Shown here one piece after another: positions 51,976 to 60,732 of a DNA stretch of 64,000 nt. A program made the translations under genes and the position numbers. The DNA is from Bacteriovorax sp037444575 (GTDB lineage: Bacteria; Bdellovibrionota; Bacteriovoracia; Bacteriovoracales; Bacteriovoracaceae), in contig JBBIME010000007.1 of assembly GCA_037444575.1 (NCBI GenBank), positions 186,001 through 250,000 of the forward strand, written 5' to 3'. The notes beneath the pieces were generated by a model, which was not told the origin of the DNA, did not search any database, and was given only the letters and a program-made list of their open reading frames with translations. How positions within the stretch are numbered: position 1 is the first letter of the stretch; each line of letters opens with the position of its first letter.

Positions 51976-53877
51976 ATGAGTCTACTCTGTACCCTTAAAA
52001 ATATTCGCTTAAGCTTTGGTCCTAAAGTTATTTTTAATCAAGCTCACCTCTCCATTTCTGTTGGAGATCGCATTGGTCTATTGGGATTAAATGGAAAGGG
52101 AAAATCGACTCTATTTAAGATTTTGACAGGATCACTAGTTCCTGATCACTCTACACCACCTTTTGAATTTAATAAGGCCCGGGGTGATGGTGATGAAAGT
52201 AAGCGCTTTTCACTTTTTTATGTTCCACAAGAACTACCGCTTGAAGGCCTGGAGCACATCCGTTTAAAAGATTATTTTTTTGTTTTCTATCCAGAGTTAA
52301 AAAAAGTCTATGAAACGAATCTTCATCAATTTGAAGAAATGCATGGCTGGGAAATGATTCAAAACTATGAATCTTACCTTAAGTATTTTGGTCTTTCTGA
52401 TTTAGAAAAAAAAGTAAGTGATCTAAGCGGTGGTGAGCAGAAAAAAATTCTTTTGGGTCTTGGGCTCTCAAGTAGGGCCAATCTCATACTTTGGGATGAG
52501 CCCACTAACCATCTCGATATTGAAACAATAAAACTCTTTGAAGATGAACTTGATTCAACGACAAAAGCGTTTATATTAATTTCTCACGATCGCTTTCTTC
52601 TTTCAAAGCTCACTCGAAGAATTCTTCATATTCAAAACGGAAGAATCGAAAGCTTCAATGGTTCTTATACTGATTATCTCGCCTATCTTGAAAGAGAGGA
52701 ATCTTCCAGGCTTCGCTTATTAGATAAACTAAAAAACAATCTCGAGCGCGAACAGGCCTGGATGAGACAAGGGATTAAGGCGCGCGGAACACGCAGTAAA
52801 AAACGTGTTGAAAATTTTCTAGATTTAAAAGATCGCGTCTCAACAATTAAAAGTGAAGCCAAAAAACTTCTCGATCTCTCTTTACAGAAATCAACTAGGC
52901 AAACAAAAGTTCTCGTCTCATTTAGTGATCTTACTTTTGCTTATCCAAGTAGTTCTCCCTTGTTTGAAAATATTTCAGGCGAAATCCACAAGGGAAATAA
53001 GATTGGTCTTCTCGGTAAGAACGGTGTCGGTAAAACAACACTTTTAAAACTTATAAAGGAAGATCTACTCCCGACTCATGGAAAAATGAAAACCGCTGAG
53101 AATTTACAAATTCAGTATTTTTCACAAAAACGCGATGAACTTGAAATCGATATGACTCCGTATCAACTTCTTGGTGATGGCTCTGATTTTGTCACGCTAC
53201 CAGATGGTTCTAAAAAACACGTAGTCTCCTATTTTGAAAGTTTTCTTTTCCATCGCGATGATATCAATCGCCCTCTGAAAACATTTTCAGGAGGAGAAAA
53301 AAGCCGTCTGCAATTGGCTCTTAATCTCACAAAGTCAGGCGATATCCTTATCTTTGATGAGCCTACCAACGATCTCGATCTTGAAACAATTGGCATTCTC
53401 GAAGAAAAGCTTTCTGAATTTCAAGGCGCCGTTATTCTCATCAGTCACGATCGTGCATTCTTAAGTACAGTTACTAACAAGGTCTGGTTAATTGAAAATA
53501 AAAAACTTCAAAACTTTGAAGGTGGCTATGAACAAGTGGCCCCTTATCTTGAAGCAGTTGATTTAGAAAAAGAGATTAGCGAGGAAGAAAAAACAGCTCA
53601 ACCTCAGTCTCAATCTCAGGCACCATCTCCTGCAAAAGAAATCACTAAATTAAGCAATAAAGATAAAAAGCGACTTGAGACCATATATGAAGAAATTGAA
53701 TCGACTGAAAATAAAGTGAAAATCATCGAAGAAAAAATTGCGGGATTAGATTTCACGAAGCTTGCTGATCCTAAAAATCAGGAGTTAAAAATCCTCACCG
53801 ATGCCCAAACTGTCCTTGAAGAACGCCTACTTACTCTCTATGAAGAGCTTGAAAGTTTAGAAGCTCGCAATACCTGA
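51976..53877 (+). CDS. ABC-F family ATPase (Uup-like)
   Basis: 633 residues: two ABC domains in one protein, with Walker A GLNGKGKST (first) and GKNGVGKTT (second), signatures LSGGEQKK and FSGGEKSR, and Walker B motifs WDEPTNHLD and FDEPTNDLD. A linker of the ABC-F (P-site tRNA interaction) type joins them, rich in charged residues (REQAWMRQGIKARGTRSKKR). The C-terminal 80 residues form a coiled coil, as in Uup, after a Gln/Ser-rich joint. ABC-F proteins act on the ribosome or DNA rather than transport. The ATG at 51976 follows a TTG two codons earlier. Confidence 0.93.
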   Translation: MSLLCTLKNIRLSFGPKVIFNQAHLSISVGDRIGLLGLNGKGKSTLFKILTGSLVPDHSTPPFEFNKARGDGDESKRFSLFYVPQELPLEGLEHIRLKDYFFVFYPELKKVYETNLHQFEEMHGWEMIQNYESYLKYFGLSDLEKKVSDLSGGEQKKILLGLGLSSRANLILWDEPTNHLDIETIKLFEDELDSTTKAFILISHDRFLLSKLTRRILHIQNGRIESFNGSYTDYLAYLEREESSRLRLLDKLKNNLEREQAWMRQGIKARGTRSKKRVENFLDLKDRVSTIKSEAKKLLDLSLQKSTRQTKVLVSFSDLTFAYPSSSPLFENISGEIHKGNKIGLLGKNGVGKTTLLKLIKEDLLPTHGKMKTAENLQIQYFSQKRDELEIDMTPYQLLGDGSDFVTLPDGSKKHVVSYFESFLFHRDDINRPLKTFSGGEKSRLQLALNLTKSGDILIFDEPTNDLDLETIGILEEKLSEFQGAVILISHDRAFLSTVTNKVWLIENKKLQNFEGGYEQVAPYLEAVDLEKEISEEEKTAQPQSQSQAPSPAKEITKLSNKDKKRLETIYEEIESTENKVKIIEEKIAGLDFTKLADPKNQELKILTDAQTVLEERLLTLYEELESLEARNT

Positions 53878-53886
53878 CAAAACAGC

Positions 53887-53908
53887 AAGGGAATAATTTT
53901 TATCCCTT
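53887..53908 (+). terminator. weak terminator-like hairpin after the ABC-F gene
   Basis: AAGGGA-(A)-TAA pairs with TTA-TCCCTT: nine pairs with one bulged A and a TTTT-type loop, followed by AATTTATT. Low GC content; moderate support. Confidence 0.45.
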
Positions 53909-53953
53909 AATTTATTCCTATAAATCACGATAAGATTTTATTAGGAGTTGGCC

Positions 53954-54394
53954 ATGAAAAAACCTCTTTTTTCTGCACTATACATTTTATCACTTATGAC
54001 TGCTGGATTAACTATCCACAAAGCTTTCGCTGGAAGAGGCCCATCAGTAGAGCCAATGACTGAAGTTTCAATTGAAGAAGGAAGACCAAATAAGCCTCAA
54101 GCTGGATTTGATTTTGCAGCCAATCCTCATACAGAAACAAAGAGAGTTCCTGCAAACATCACAGCTAAAACTCCAGAGCAAAGTACTCCTTACTCTTATA
54201 TTGGTCCCATGATTTTCCTTCTGGCGCTTCCTATCGCTCTATGGATTGTTGTTGCAAAAAAAATGAAGAATTCAGAATCACCGGAAAAAGTTGGTTACTA
54301 TCCAAAAACTTATCAATTCAAACCTTATACTTCTGGAACTCCGAAAAATGATATGGAAGAAGATGAAGATCAGGATTATCCAAAGGCTTCTTAA
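53954..54394 (+). CDS. exported or membrane-anchored protein of unknown function
   Basis: 146 residues: signal peptide (MKKPLFSALYILSLMTAGLTIHKAFA), a polar Gly/Pro-rich middle (RGPSVEPMTEVSIEEGRPNK), one strong membrane helix (about 82-102, YIGPMIFLLALPIALWIVV) and a polar C-terminus ending acidic (MEEDEDQDY). AGGAG lies 6 nt before the ATG; a TTG two codons earlier is possible. No family known. Its stop overlaps the stop of the convergent gene at 54391 by 4 bp. Confidence 0.72.
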   Translation: MKKPLFSALYILSLMTAGLTIHKAFAGRGPSVEPMTEVSIEEGRPNKPQAGFDFAANPHTETKRVPANITAKTPEQSTPYSYIGPMIFLLALPIALWIVVAKKMKNSESPEKVGYYPKTYQFKPYTSGTPKNDMEEDEDQDYPKAS

Positions 54395-55041
54395 TTAGCA
54401 AATGATTTCCATTTTCCATTGCCATCATAGATAAAAACCTGGCTTACTTCGCGGAATTTTGAAATGAACTCTTTAACTCCATCGTTATTTAAATCTTGGA
54501 AATACACCTGATAATTTCTTAAGTGGTAATGCCCTTTAAATGATTTATGTTCATCAAAAAAGCTTGGCCCTTTAAAAGCCGTGAGCGTTTTCAAATCATT
54601 ATTATCAATTGTCACAAGATAAATTCTAGAACTGGCCTGCATCTCCGTATACTTGCTCACTCCCTCATAGAAGTACAAAACAAGCACTGATGTTTTAGGA
54701 GATAAATTTTTTAACTCAATTCTGAAAAGCTCTGAGTTATAGCCTTTGGTCTCAAAGCGATAGCTAAAAATTTTTTTCCTTTCACCTTTTGCATTTTCAA
54801 AAATCTCAATCCAGTCTTCGCTGTCTTTTTTTACATAAACTATTTCTTCGGGAACCTTGTCATGATTGAGGTCGAGAGCGTAATAAGGTGTGTGGATATA
54901 ATACGAATATTTCTTTTCCCCGACCTCTGCCTTTTCTTTGACCAGCTCCCCTGAGAAAATCTGACGGAAATAGCGCTCATCTTGGGACATGGCCCTGCAC
55001 GGTAGAAACAGGAATAAAAGCAAAAATAAGAATTTATCCAT
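54391..55041 (-). CDS. exported protein with repeated Asp/Asn-rich loops
   Basis: 216 residues. Signal peptide-like start (MDKFLFLLLFLFLPCRAMS), then beta-rich sequence with two VCBS/FG-GAP-like loops, ALDLNHDKVPEEIVYV and FQDLNNDGVKEFISKF, suggesting a calcium-binding beta-propeller or similar fold. No catalytic motif. Likely periplasmic. Convergent with the gene at 53954 (4-bp overlap of ends). Confidence 0.75.
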   Translation of the reverse strand: MDKFLFLLLFLFLPCRAMSQDERYFRQIFSGELVKEKAEVGEKKYSYYIHTPYYALDLNHDKVPEEIVYVKKDSEDWIEIFENAKGERKKIFSYRFETKGYNSELFRIELKNLSPKTSVLVLYFYEGVSKYTEMQASSRIYLVTIDNNDLKTLTAFKGPSFFDEHKSFKGHYHLRNYQVYFQDLNNDGVKEFISKFREVSQVFIYDGNGKWKSFAN

Positions 55042-55179
55042 TAAATTCAGTGTATACGAGCTTTAAAAAAAGCGCGAATTCGCTAAATTTTACCTAGGAG
55101 GACATTCCCATAAAAAAAGATTTCAGCTAGACTATTAACTAACTTAAACTCTCGGATTTTTCATTCTACTAGGTAAAAA

Positions 55180-55929
55180 ATGGATTTCACTCTTTTATAC
55201 ACAAAAAACCAAGGACAGGGAGTAGTTCGCTCCTTTGGCCCAAACCAGTCCCCAAGCAGCAAAATTATTGATCTGGCCGAGGCAAAACAATACCCAATCC
55301 AGGGATTAATCTTTTCTGAAGAATTAAAAAGTGATGATTTTCTAGCAGGTCTAGAAAACGAAATTAAATTTTATCCAATCCGTTCACATACTGAATTTGG
55401 TTTAACTCTAGATAGTTTTGAAAATTTAAATTACGACGATGCAAAAAGAATTTTCGATAAAATGCGCGAAAACTGGATTCTTCAAAATAATATTTCATTG
55501 ATTGAAGAAATTTTTAAAGTGCGCAATCATCTTCTTGGGCTTTGGCCAAATGATCGCTCTGGATTTTTTGAAGAATTGTGGTTTATTTTAAAATCCAATT
55601 TAGGTGCTTCAAATTTAAAACTGATCTATAACGACATGATCAAGTCAAAAAATGAAAATGAAAAAAATAAACTTATCAAAGTTAAGGTTCAAGGGGAGCG
55701 CTATCCTGAACTGACTTCTTGTGATGAGATGGATGAACATGTTCTAAAAAGTTATGAAAAAGAATTCGGAAACATATTTGAAATAACAGATTACAATAAA
55801 GAAAAAGGTCAGTTAGTTATTTGTGGAAATATCAAAAAGAGTCCTGTTTTGGTAATGGCCAATGTTTATCAACTCACTCGCCTGCAGAAATCTCTTCTCT
55901 CCTCATTATTTGAAGGTTTAAATTCTTAA
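55180..55929 (+). CDS. conserved-looking cytoplasmic protein of unknown function
   Basis: 249 residues, no signal peptide and no membrane helix. Starts MDFTLLYTKNQGQGVVRSFG. A mixed alpha/beta layout with a long helical middle (LNYDDAKRIFDKMRENWILQNNISLIEEIFKVRNHLLGLW) and a C-terminal sheet (LVICGNIKKSPVLVMANVYQLTRLQKSLLSSLF). I find no motif that allows a family. Divergent from the 54391 gene; followed by a terminator. Confidence 0.7.
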   Translation: MDFTLLYTKNQGQGVVRSFGPNQSPSSKIIDLAEAKQYPIQGLIFSEELKSDDFLAGLENEIKFYPIRSHTEFGLTLDSFENLNYDDAKRIFDKMRENWILQNNISLIEEIFKVRNHLLGLWPNDRSGFFEELWFILKSNLGASNLKLIYNDMIKSKNENEKNKLIKVKVQGERYPELTSCDEMDEHVLKSYEKEFGNIFEITDYNKEKGQLVICGNIKKSPVLVMANVYQLTRLQKSLLSSLFEGLNS

Positions 55930-55934
55930 ATATT

Positions 55935-55957
55935 AAGGGCCTTCATTGAAGGCCCTT
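55935..55957 (+). terminator. Rho-independent terminator
   Basis: AAGGGCCTT pairs with AAGGCCCTT around a 5-nt loop, followed by TTTTAA. Ends the 55180-55929 transcript. Confidence 0.85.
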
Positions 55958-55965
55958 TTTTAATA

Positions 55966-57012
55966 TCAAAGCACTCGTCCCATAACCTCTACACTCAAAT
56001 CTGCATGAATTTCTGGAGTCAAATCCTGGGCTTCTACAACGTTTGTAACTCTGCAAGTAGGAGCAAAGTCAAAACCACTAAAACTTCTAGTCACCTTCTG
56101 CACGCTAAATGGAAGTATCTCCAAAGTCACATCTTCACTCAAATTCATCTGTCTTAAATCCAAAGTAATTTCAAGATTACCTTCGGAAGTTATCATCGAG
56201 TCCAAATTATCCAAGGAATATTCAACTCCATTTAATTTCAGTGTCATTCTAAAATCCTGTTTTTGCCATTGTTTTTGAATTTTTCCTCCAGTGGCCACCT
56301 CAATCTTATAGTCACAGCCTCCGCACAATCCAGCTTCGCTCATATCCCTGGTACATCTAGTTGTTCTTGCAGCACCTGCTCTTGTTACAACTGCAGTCTG
56401 TTTTAAATAATAGTTTATTTTAAAATCCAAGGTGATTTTTTGATTGTTTTTAAATTGAAAGGATTGCGAATTTAATTCTTTATAGGCCAATTTCTGTTGA
56501 TAAAAATTAACGTCGTTATTTTTAATATCTGATGTGCTAGCACTTACCAGATAGTAAATATGTCCCTTCGTTAAAACTGAAGGAGTTTCCATTGCCCAAA
56601 ATAATGTCTCCCCGCTCTCTGGCTGAACTCCCAATTGAGAAAGAGCATCCTCTCTTTTGATTCCAGTAGGAACAAAAAAGAACTCCAAATGATCATTAAA
56701 GGAAACAATAATTTCAGCACAAGTCGATTTGTAATTTTCGTAATCGACCTTTTCATTTCCTCCTAAGAGGTGCTCCTCATTTAAGAATTTAAACTCATCT
56801 CCACTATCAATTTCAACTTCCATTTTTTGATTTAATGTTTTTGTCAAACTTACATTAAGCAATTTACGTCTAAGAACTGATTGATCTTTAGAGTGAGGCA
56901 GATGCAAGTATGAATTGTTTTGAAAAGGGATTTTCGGATTTTTCGTAGTCACATTGGAATTGTTGCAAGCAACCGCAGATAAAAGACACAGCAAAATCAA
57001 AAAATGTTTCAT
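55966..57012 (-). CDS. lipoprotein of unknown function
   Basis: 348 residues with a type II signal peptide (MKHFLILLCLLSAVAC; lipobox AVAC). The mature protein has several Cys, including a tight group RCTRDMSEAGLCGGCDYKIE around residue 220 that resembles a disulfide or metal site. Beta-rich elsewhere. No family recognised. Monocistronic between two genes on opposite strands. Confidence 0.78.
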   Translation of the reverse strand: MKHFLILLCLLSAVACNNSNVTTKNPKIPFQNNSYLHLPHSKDQSVLRRKLLNVSLTKTLNQKMEVEIDSGDEFKFLNEEHLLGGNEKVDYENYKSTCAEIIVSFNDHLEFFFVPTGIKREDALSQLGVQPESGETLFWAMETPSVLTKGHIYYLVSASTSDIKNNDVNFYQQKLAYKELNSQSFQFKNNQKITLDFKINYYLKQTAVVTRAGAARTTRCTRDMSEAGLCGGCDYKIEVATGGKIQKQWQKQDFRMTLKLNGVEYSLDNLDSMITSEGNLEITLDLRQMNLSEDVTLEILPFSVQKVTRSFSGFDFAPTCRVTNVVEAQDLTPEIHADLSVEVMGRVL

Positions 57013-57115
57013 AGAAGTCTCCTTTTGTTGATGGGAGACTTCTAGCTCAAAAATTAGACTGTGGTCTTATTTTCAAACTTGAGGGAAGGAATTTTTTCAA
57101 AAATGAAATGAGCTT

Positions 57116-57460
57116 CTAGCGACGCCCGAAAAGTCCAAGGGGTTCGCCCCCAACTACGTGAAAATGAGTGTGAAAAACAGTTTGGCCCGAATGAGGTCCT
57201 AAATTAGTAACAACTCTAAATCCATCTGTGCTTAACGGCTTATCTTGAGTGTATTCGGCGATGGCCTTAAAAATTTCTCCAATCGATGTTGAATCCTTGC
57301 TCATCTCATTGATGTTTGCAGAGTGGATTTTATGAAGAAACAATAAGTGAACTTTTGCTTGTGGATGAATATCTTGAAAAGCATAAACGTGTTCATTCTC
57401 AAAAACTTTTTTTGAAGGGATTTCGCCTTTAATGATTTTGCAAAACAAACAATCGCTCAT
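57116..57460 (-). CDS. HIT-family (histidine triad) nucleotide hydrolase
   Basis: 114 residues: MSDCLFCKIIKGEIPSKKVFENEHVYAFQDIHPQAKVHLLFL at the start and the active-site triad HTHFHVVGG (His97, 99, 101). HIT proteins hydrolyse nucleoside phosphoramidates or similar. Two N-terminal Cys (CLFC) are common in this branch and may bind zinc. 4 bp after murA on the same strand, so the end of the rho operon. Confidence 0.95.
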   Translation of the reverse strand: MSDCLFCKIIKGEIPSKKVFENEHVYAFQDIHPQAKVHLLFLHKIHSANINEMSKDSTSIGEIFKAIAEYTQDKPLSTDGFRVVTNLGPHSGQTVFHTHFHVVGGEPLGLFGRR

Positions 57461-57464
57461 CTTC

Positions 57465-58715
57465 TTATTCCTTAACTCTTTTAATCTTAGCTCCCAAGCG
57501 AGAGAACTTCTCTTCTAGTTTTTCATAACCTCGATCAAGGTGATAAACGCGCTGAAGCTCTGTATCTCCTTTCGTCGCAAGGGCAGCAATAATAAGAGCT
57601 GCTGAAGCCCGTAGGTCTGTACACATAATCGGAGCAGCAGTAAGAGGATTTCCTCCTTCGATAACTGCTATTTTCCCTCTCAACGTAATATCAGCTCCTA
57701 GTCGAACTAATTCTGGAACGTGCATGAATCTATTTTCAAAAATATTTTCCTGAATAACTGAAATACCTTTGACCTGAGTGCAAAGAGCAATCAGCTGAGC
57801 TTGAGCATCAGTAGGAAATCCAGGAAAAGGTGCTGTATCAACCTGACAGCCTCTTAATTCACTTTTAAAAACCATTATTTTATTTTCTGTGGTTTCAATT
57901 TTAGCGCCCATTTTTCTTAGTACATCAATAACGAATTGAAGATGGCGAGGATCTGCTCCCTCAATTGTGATTTCTGATCCTGTTGCTAAAGCGGCCATGA
58001 GATAAGTTGAGGCCTCAATTCGATCTCCGATTGCCTCATAAGTAACTTCTTTAAAACTTTTTACGCCGGTAATTTCAATTTTTTGTGTTCCAATTCCTTT
58101 GATATTTGCGCCCATCGCATTTAAGAAATTGGCAAGGTCATCGATCTCTGGTTCAAGAGCTGCATTTTCAATAGTCGTCACGCCATCAGCAAATACTGAG
58201 GCCATAATTAAATTTTCTGTCGCACCAACAGAAGGAAAATCTAAACGCAAGTTTGTAGGCTGCATTTTTGCGACATGGGCCTCAACATATCCGGCCTTCA
58301 AATTAATAACACATCCCAGTTTCTCTAAATTAGTTAAGTGCAAATCAATTGGACGAGTTCCAATTGCACAACCTCCAGGAAGAGAGACTTTTGCTTTTCC
58401 CAAACGGGCAAGCAGTGGACCAAGCACGAATATAGACGCGCGCATTGTTTTTACAAGATCGTAAGTTGCTTCATGAGAATTCAACGTCGAAGCATCAAAC
58501 GTTGTGATGTCTTCATTTTTTGTAACCTTCACTCCAAGATTAGAGAGAAGTTTTATCATTGTTTTAATGTCCTGAAGCTCAGGAATATTTTTTAGATGAA
58601 TGGGTTTATCTGAAAGTAAAACTCCGGCAAGAATTGGCAGATACGCATTTTTTGCTCGTGAAATTTTTACGGATCCCGAAAGAGTGCATGGCCCACTAAT
58701 AATTAATTTATCCAT
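57465..58715 (-). CDS. murA: UDP-N-acetylglucosamine 1-carboxyvinyltransferase
   Basis: 416 residues. MurA transfers enolpyruvate from PEP to UDP-GlcNAc, the first committed step of peptidoglycan synthesis. The catalytic Cys116 is in SLPGGCAIGTRPIDLH; Lys22/Asn23 sit in ISRAKNAYLPIL (Gly before Ala is normally present, here Arg20). Further conserved segments: APFPGFPTDAQAQLIAL and ENRFMHVPELVRLGA. Length normal. Cys rather than Asp at 116 usually means fosfomycin-sensitive. Between prmC and the HIT gene in the rho operon. Confidence 0.97.
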   Translation of the reverse strand: MDKLIISGPCTLSGSVKISRAKNAYLPILAGVLLSDKPIHLKNIPELQDIKTMIKLLSNLGVKVTKNEDITTFDASTLNSHEATYDLVKTMRASIFVLGPLLARLGKAKVSLPGGCAIGTRPIDLHLTNLEKLGCVINLKAGYVEAHVAKMQPTNLRLDFPSVGATENLIMASVFADGVTTIENAALEPEIDDLANFLNAMGANIKGIGTQKIEITGVKSFKEVTYEAIGDRIEASTYLMAALATGSEITIEGADPRHLQFVIDVLRKMGAKIETTENKIMVFKSELRGCQVDTAPFPGFPTDAQAQLIALCTQVKGISVIQENIFENRFMHVPELVRLGADITLRGKIAVIEGGNPLTAAPIMCTDLRASAALIIAALATKGDTELQRVYHLDRGYEKLEEKFSRLGAKIKRVKE

Positions 58716-58723
58716 ATGTCCCT

Positions 58724-59614
58724 CTATTTTTTAAGTCTTAAAAAACGATTTCTGTCCGTATAATCTTTTATGATTTCGACTTTAGCAAATCCAACCTTCA
58801 AAGCTTTGTCTTTAAGCTCTTCGAGATGGGCCTCATGGCCTTCGATCAGACTCATACCATTGTTGTTAAGCTTTTGGTGAATACTTCTAAAAAAATCTTC
58901 AAACCAAAGATCGTAGGCGGCGTCATCCAAAAAGAGTGCCATCTCAGGCTCATAACTAAGTACTTGATGATGAACAGAATCGACATCCGCATGACGTTTT
59001 ATATAGGGCGGATTGGATAAGATAAGATCAAAATTCCCCTCAGTGCTTAAAAGTCGATCTCCCTGATGGAATGTAATATTATGCTTGGCAGAAATTGCGT
59101 ATTGAAGATTGAAGTAATTTCTCTTTGCAACACTTAAGGCCTTTTCAGACAAATCGATGGCCACAACATCTAAAAGCGACACATCCTCCATCATAAGAGA
59201 AAGAGCAATGGCCCCAGAACCGCATCCCACGTCTGCCAGCCGGCACTTAGTATTTCTATAACTTTTTTGAATTTCGGAGGCGGCCAGCTCCACAAGAATT
59301 TCAGTTTCACTTCTCGGAATGAGAACATCGGGAGAAACTAAAAATTGTGAGCGATAGAAGTAAGCGTGCCCTGTAATGTACTCCAGAGGAACTCCGCGAC
59401 GTAATTTTTCAAAAAATAAAGTAAATGGATTATGCTGATAAGAGAGATATGGGGACTCAAAAAGCTCTTCTGAGTCCACACCATTTATTAAAGCGTATAA
59501 CTTGATATCATTTTTTAATCGAAAGAGAGTAAGACCGGGGTAATTGGCGAGAAGAGATTTTTTTTCTTCGTTAAAGAAAGCTTGTAAATACTCTCCTAGG
59601 CCCTTAACTGCCAT
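58724..59614 (-). CDS. prmC: peptide chain release factor N5-glutamine methyltransferase
   Basis: 296 residues: an N-terminal helical domain (to about 90, with LRRGVPLEYITGHAYFYRSQFLVSPDVLIPRSETE) and a class I methyltransferase with LADVGCGSGAIALSL (motif I) and the signature NPPY (201-204). It methylates the GGQ glutamine of the release factor encoded next door (prfA). Start 39 bp after prfA. Confidence 0.96.
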   Translation of the reverse strand: MAVKGLGEYLQAFFNEEKKSLLANYPGLTLFRLKNDIKLYALINGVDSEELFESPYLSYQHNPFTLFFEKLRRGVPLEYITGHAYFYRSQFLVSPDVLIPRSETEILVELAASEIQKSYRNTKCRLADVGCGSGAIALSLMMEDVSLLDVVAIDLSEKALSVAKRNYFNLQYAISAKHNITFHQGDRLLSTEGNFDLILSNPPYIKRHADVDSVHHQVLSYEPEMALFLDDAAYDLWFEDFFRSIHQKLNNNGMSLIEGHEAHLEELKDKALKVGFAKVEIIKDYTDRNRFLRLKK

Positions 59615-59653
59615 GCAATTCCCTTTATTAGTCTTCGTATTATTCTTTTTTTA

Positions 59654-60727
59654 TTATTCCTCTTGGCCTTTCATGAGTTCAGCCTGGTGATGAGCAATTA
59701 GAGCGTCAGTAATGCCCCCAAGATCGCCATTCATGACACCATCAAGATTGTGAACTGTCAGACCAATACGATGATCAGAAATTCTGTTTTGAGGATAGTT
59801 GTACGTTCTAATTTTTTCTGCACGATCCCCTTCACCAATTTGTCCTCTACGCTCACTATCGATTTCGTCTTTTTGGGCCTTAACCATTTGCTCATAAATT
59901 CTTGAACGAAGAATCTTCATCGCTTTTTCTTTGTTTTTAAGCTGCGACTTCTGATCCTGGTTAGCAACAGACATACCTGTTGGAATGTGAGTGATACGAA
60001 CCGCAGAGTCAGTCGTGTTAACCGACTGCCCACCAGATCCACCAGAACGGTAAACATCAATCCTTAGATCATTTGGATTTAGTTCAAATTCAACTTCATC
60101 AACTTCTGGCATAACTGCAATCGTTATTGTTGAAGTGTGTACTCGTCCCATCGTTTCCGTTTTAGGAACGCGCTGAACGCGATGAACGCCTGCTTCCCAT
60201 TTAAGTTTTGAATAAACTTTATCACCTGTTACGGTGAAGATAATTTCTTTTAATCCTTGATCACCTTCAGACATTGAATCAACTTCAATTTTATAGCCAA
60301 GATGACGGAAATAGTTTTGATAAAGTCTGAACATATCGGCAACGAATATAGAAGCCTCGTCACCACCTGCTCCCGCTCTCATTTCCATGATAACGTTTCT
60401 GTCATCTAATGGATCTTTTGGAAGAAGAAGAATTTTTAATCTCTCTTCCATTGGGCCGACTTGAGCTTCAAGCTCAGAAAGTTCCATTTTTGCCATCTCT
60501 CGAAGATCTTCATCTTTTTCATTGCGAAGAATTTCTTTAGATCCATCGAGATCTGATTTTAATTTTTTGTATTCTCTGTAGGCATTAACAACTTCTTCAA
60601 TATTAGAGCGTTCAGAAGAAATTTCTTTAAATTCTTTTTGCCGTTCATAAATTGAAGGATCGGCCAGCTTTTCAGTTAGCTGCTCGTATCTTGAAACAAC
60701 TGATTCTAATTTATCAAACATGGACAT
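59654..60727 (-). CDS. prfA: peptide chain release factor 1
   Basis: 357 residues. Codon-recognition PKT motif at 188-190 (VQRVPKTETMGRVHTS) and the GGQ catalytic loop at 232-234 (RSGGSGGQSVNTTDSAVR). N-terminal coiled coil, domain order and length are normal. PxT identifies RF1 (UAA/UAG) rather than RF2. Gap to DUF1385 is 5 bp; upstream of prmC, its modifying enzyme. Confidence 0.98.
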   Translation of the reverse strand: MSMFDKLESVVSRYEQLTEKLADPSIYERQKEFKEISSERSNIEEVVNAYREYKKLKSDLDGSKEILRNEKDEDLREMAKMELSELEAQVGPMEERLKILLLPKDPLDDRNVIMEMRAGAGGDEASIFVADMFRLYQNYFRHLGYKIEVDSMSEGDQGLKEIIFTVTGDKVYSKLKWEAGVHRVQRVPKTETMGRVHTSTITIAVMPEVDEVEFELNPNDLRIDVYRSGGSGGQSVNTTDSAVRITHIPTGMSVANQDQKSQLKNKEKAMKILRSRIYEQMVKAQKDEIDSERRGQIGEGDRAEKIRTYNYPQNRISDHRIGLTVHNLDGVMNGDLGGITDALIAHHQAELMKGQEE

Positions 60728-60732
60728 GGATA

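Noticed and set aside
55098..55110. AGGAGG-like sequence in the gap before 55180
   Set aside because: No start codon follows at a usable distance in any frame.
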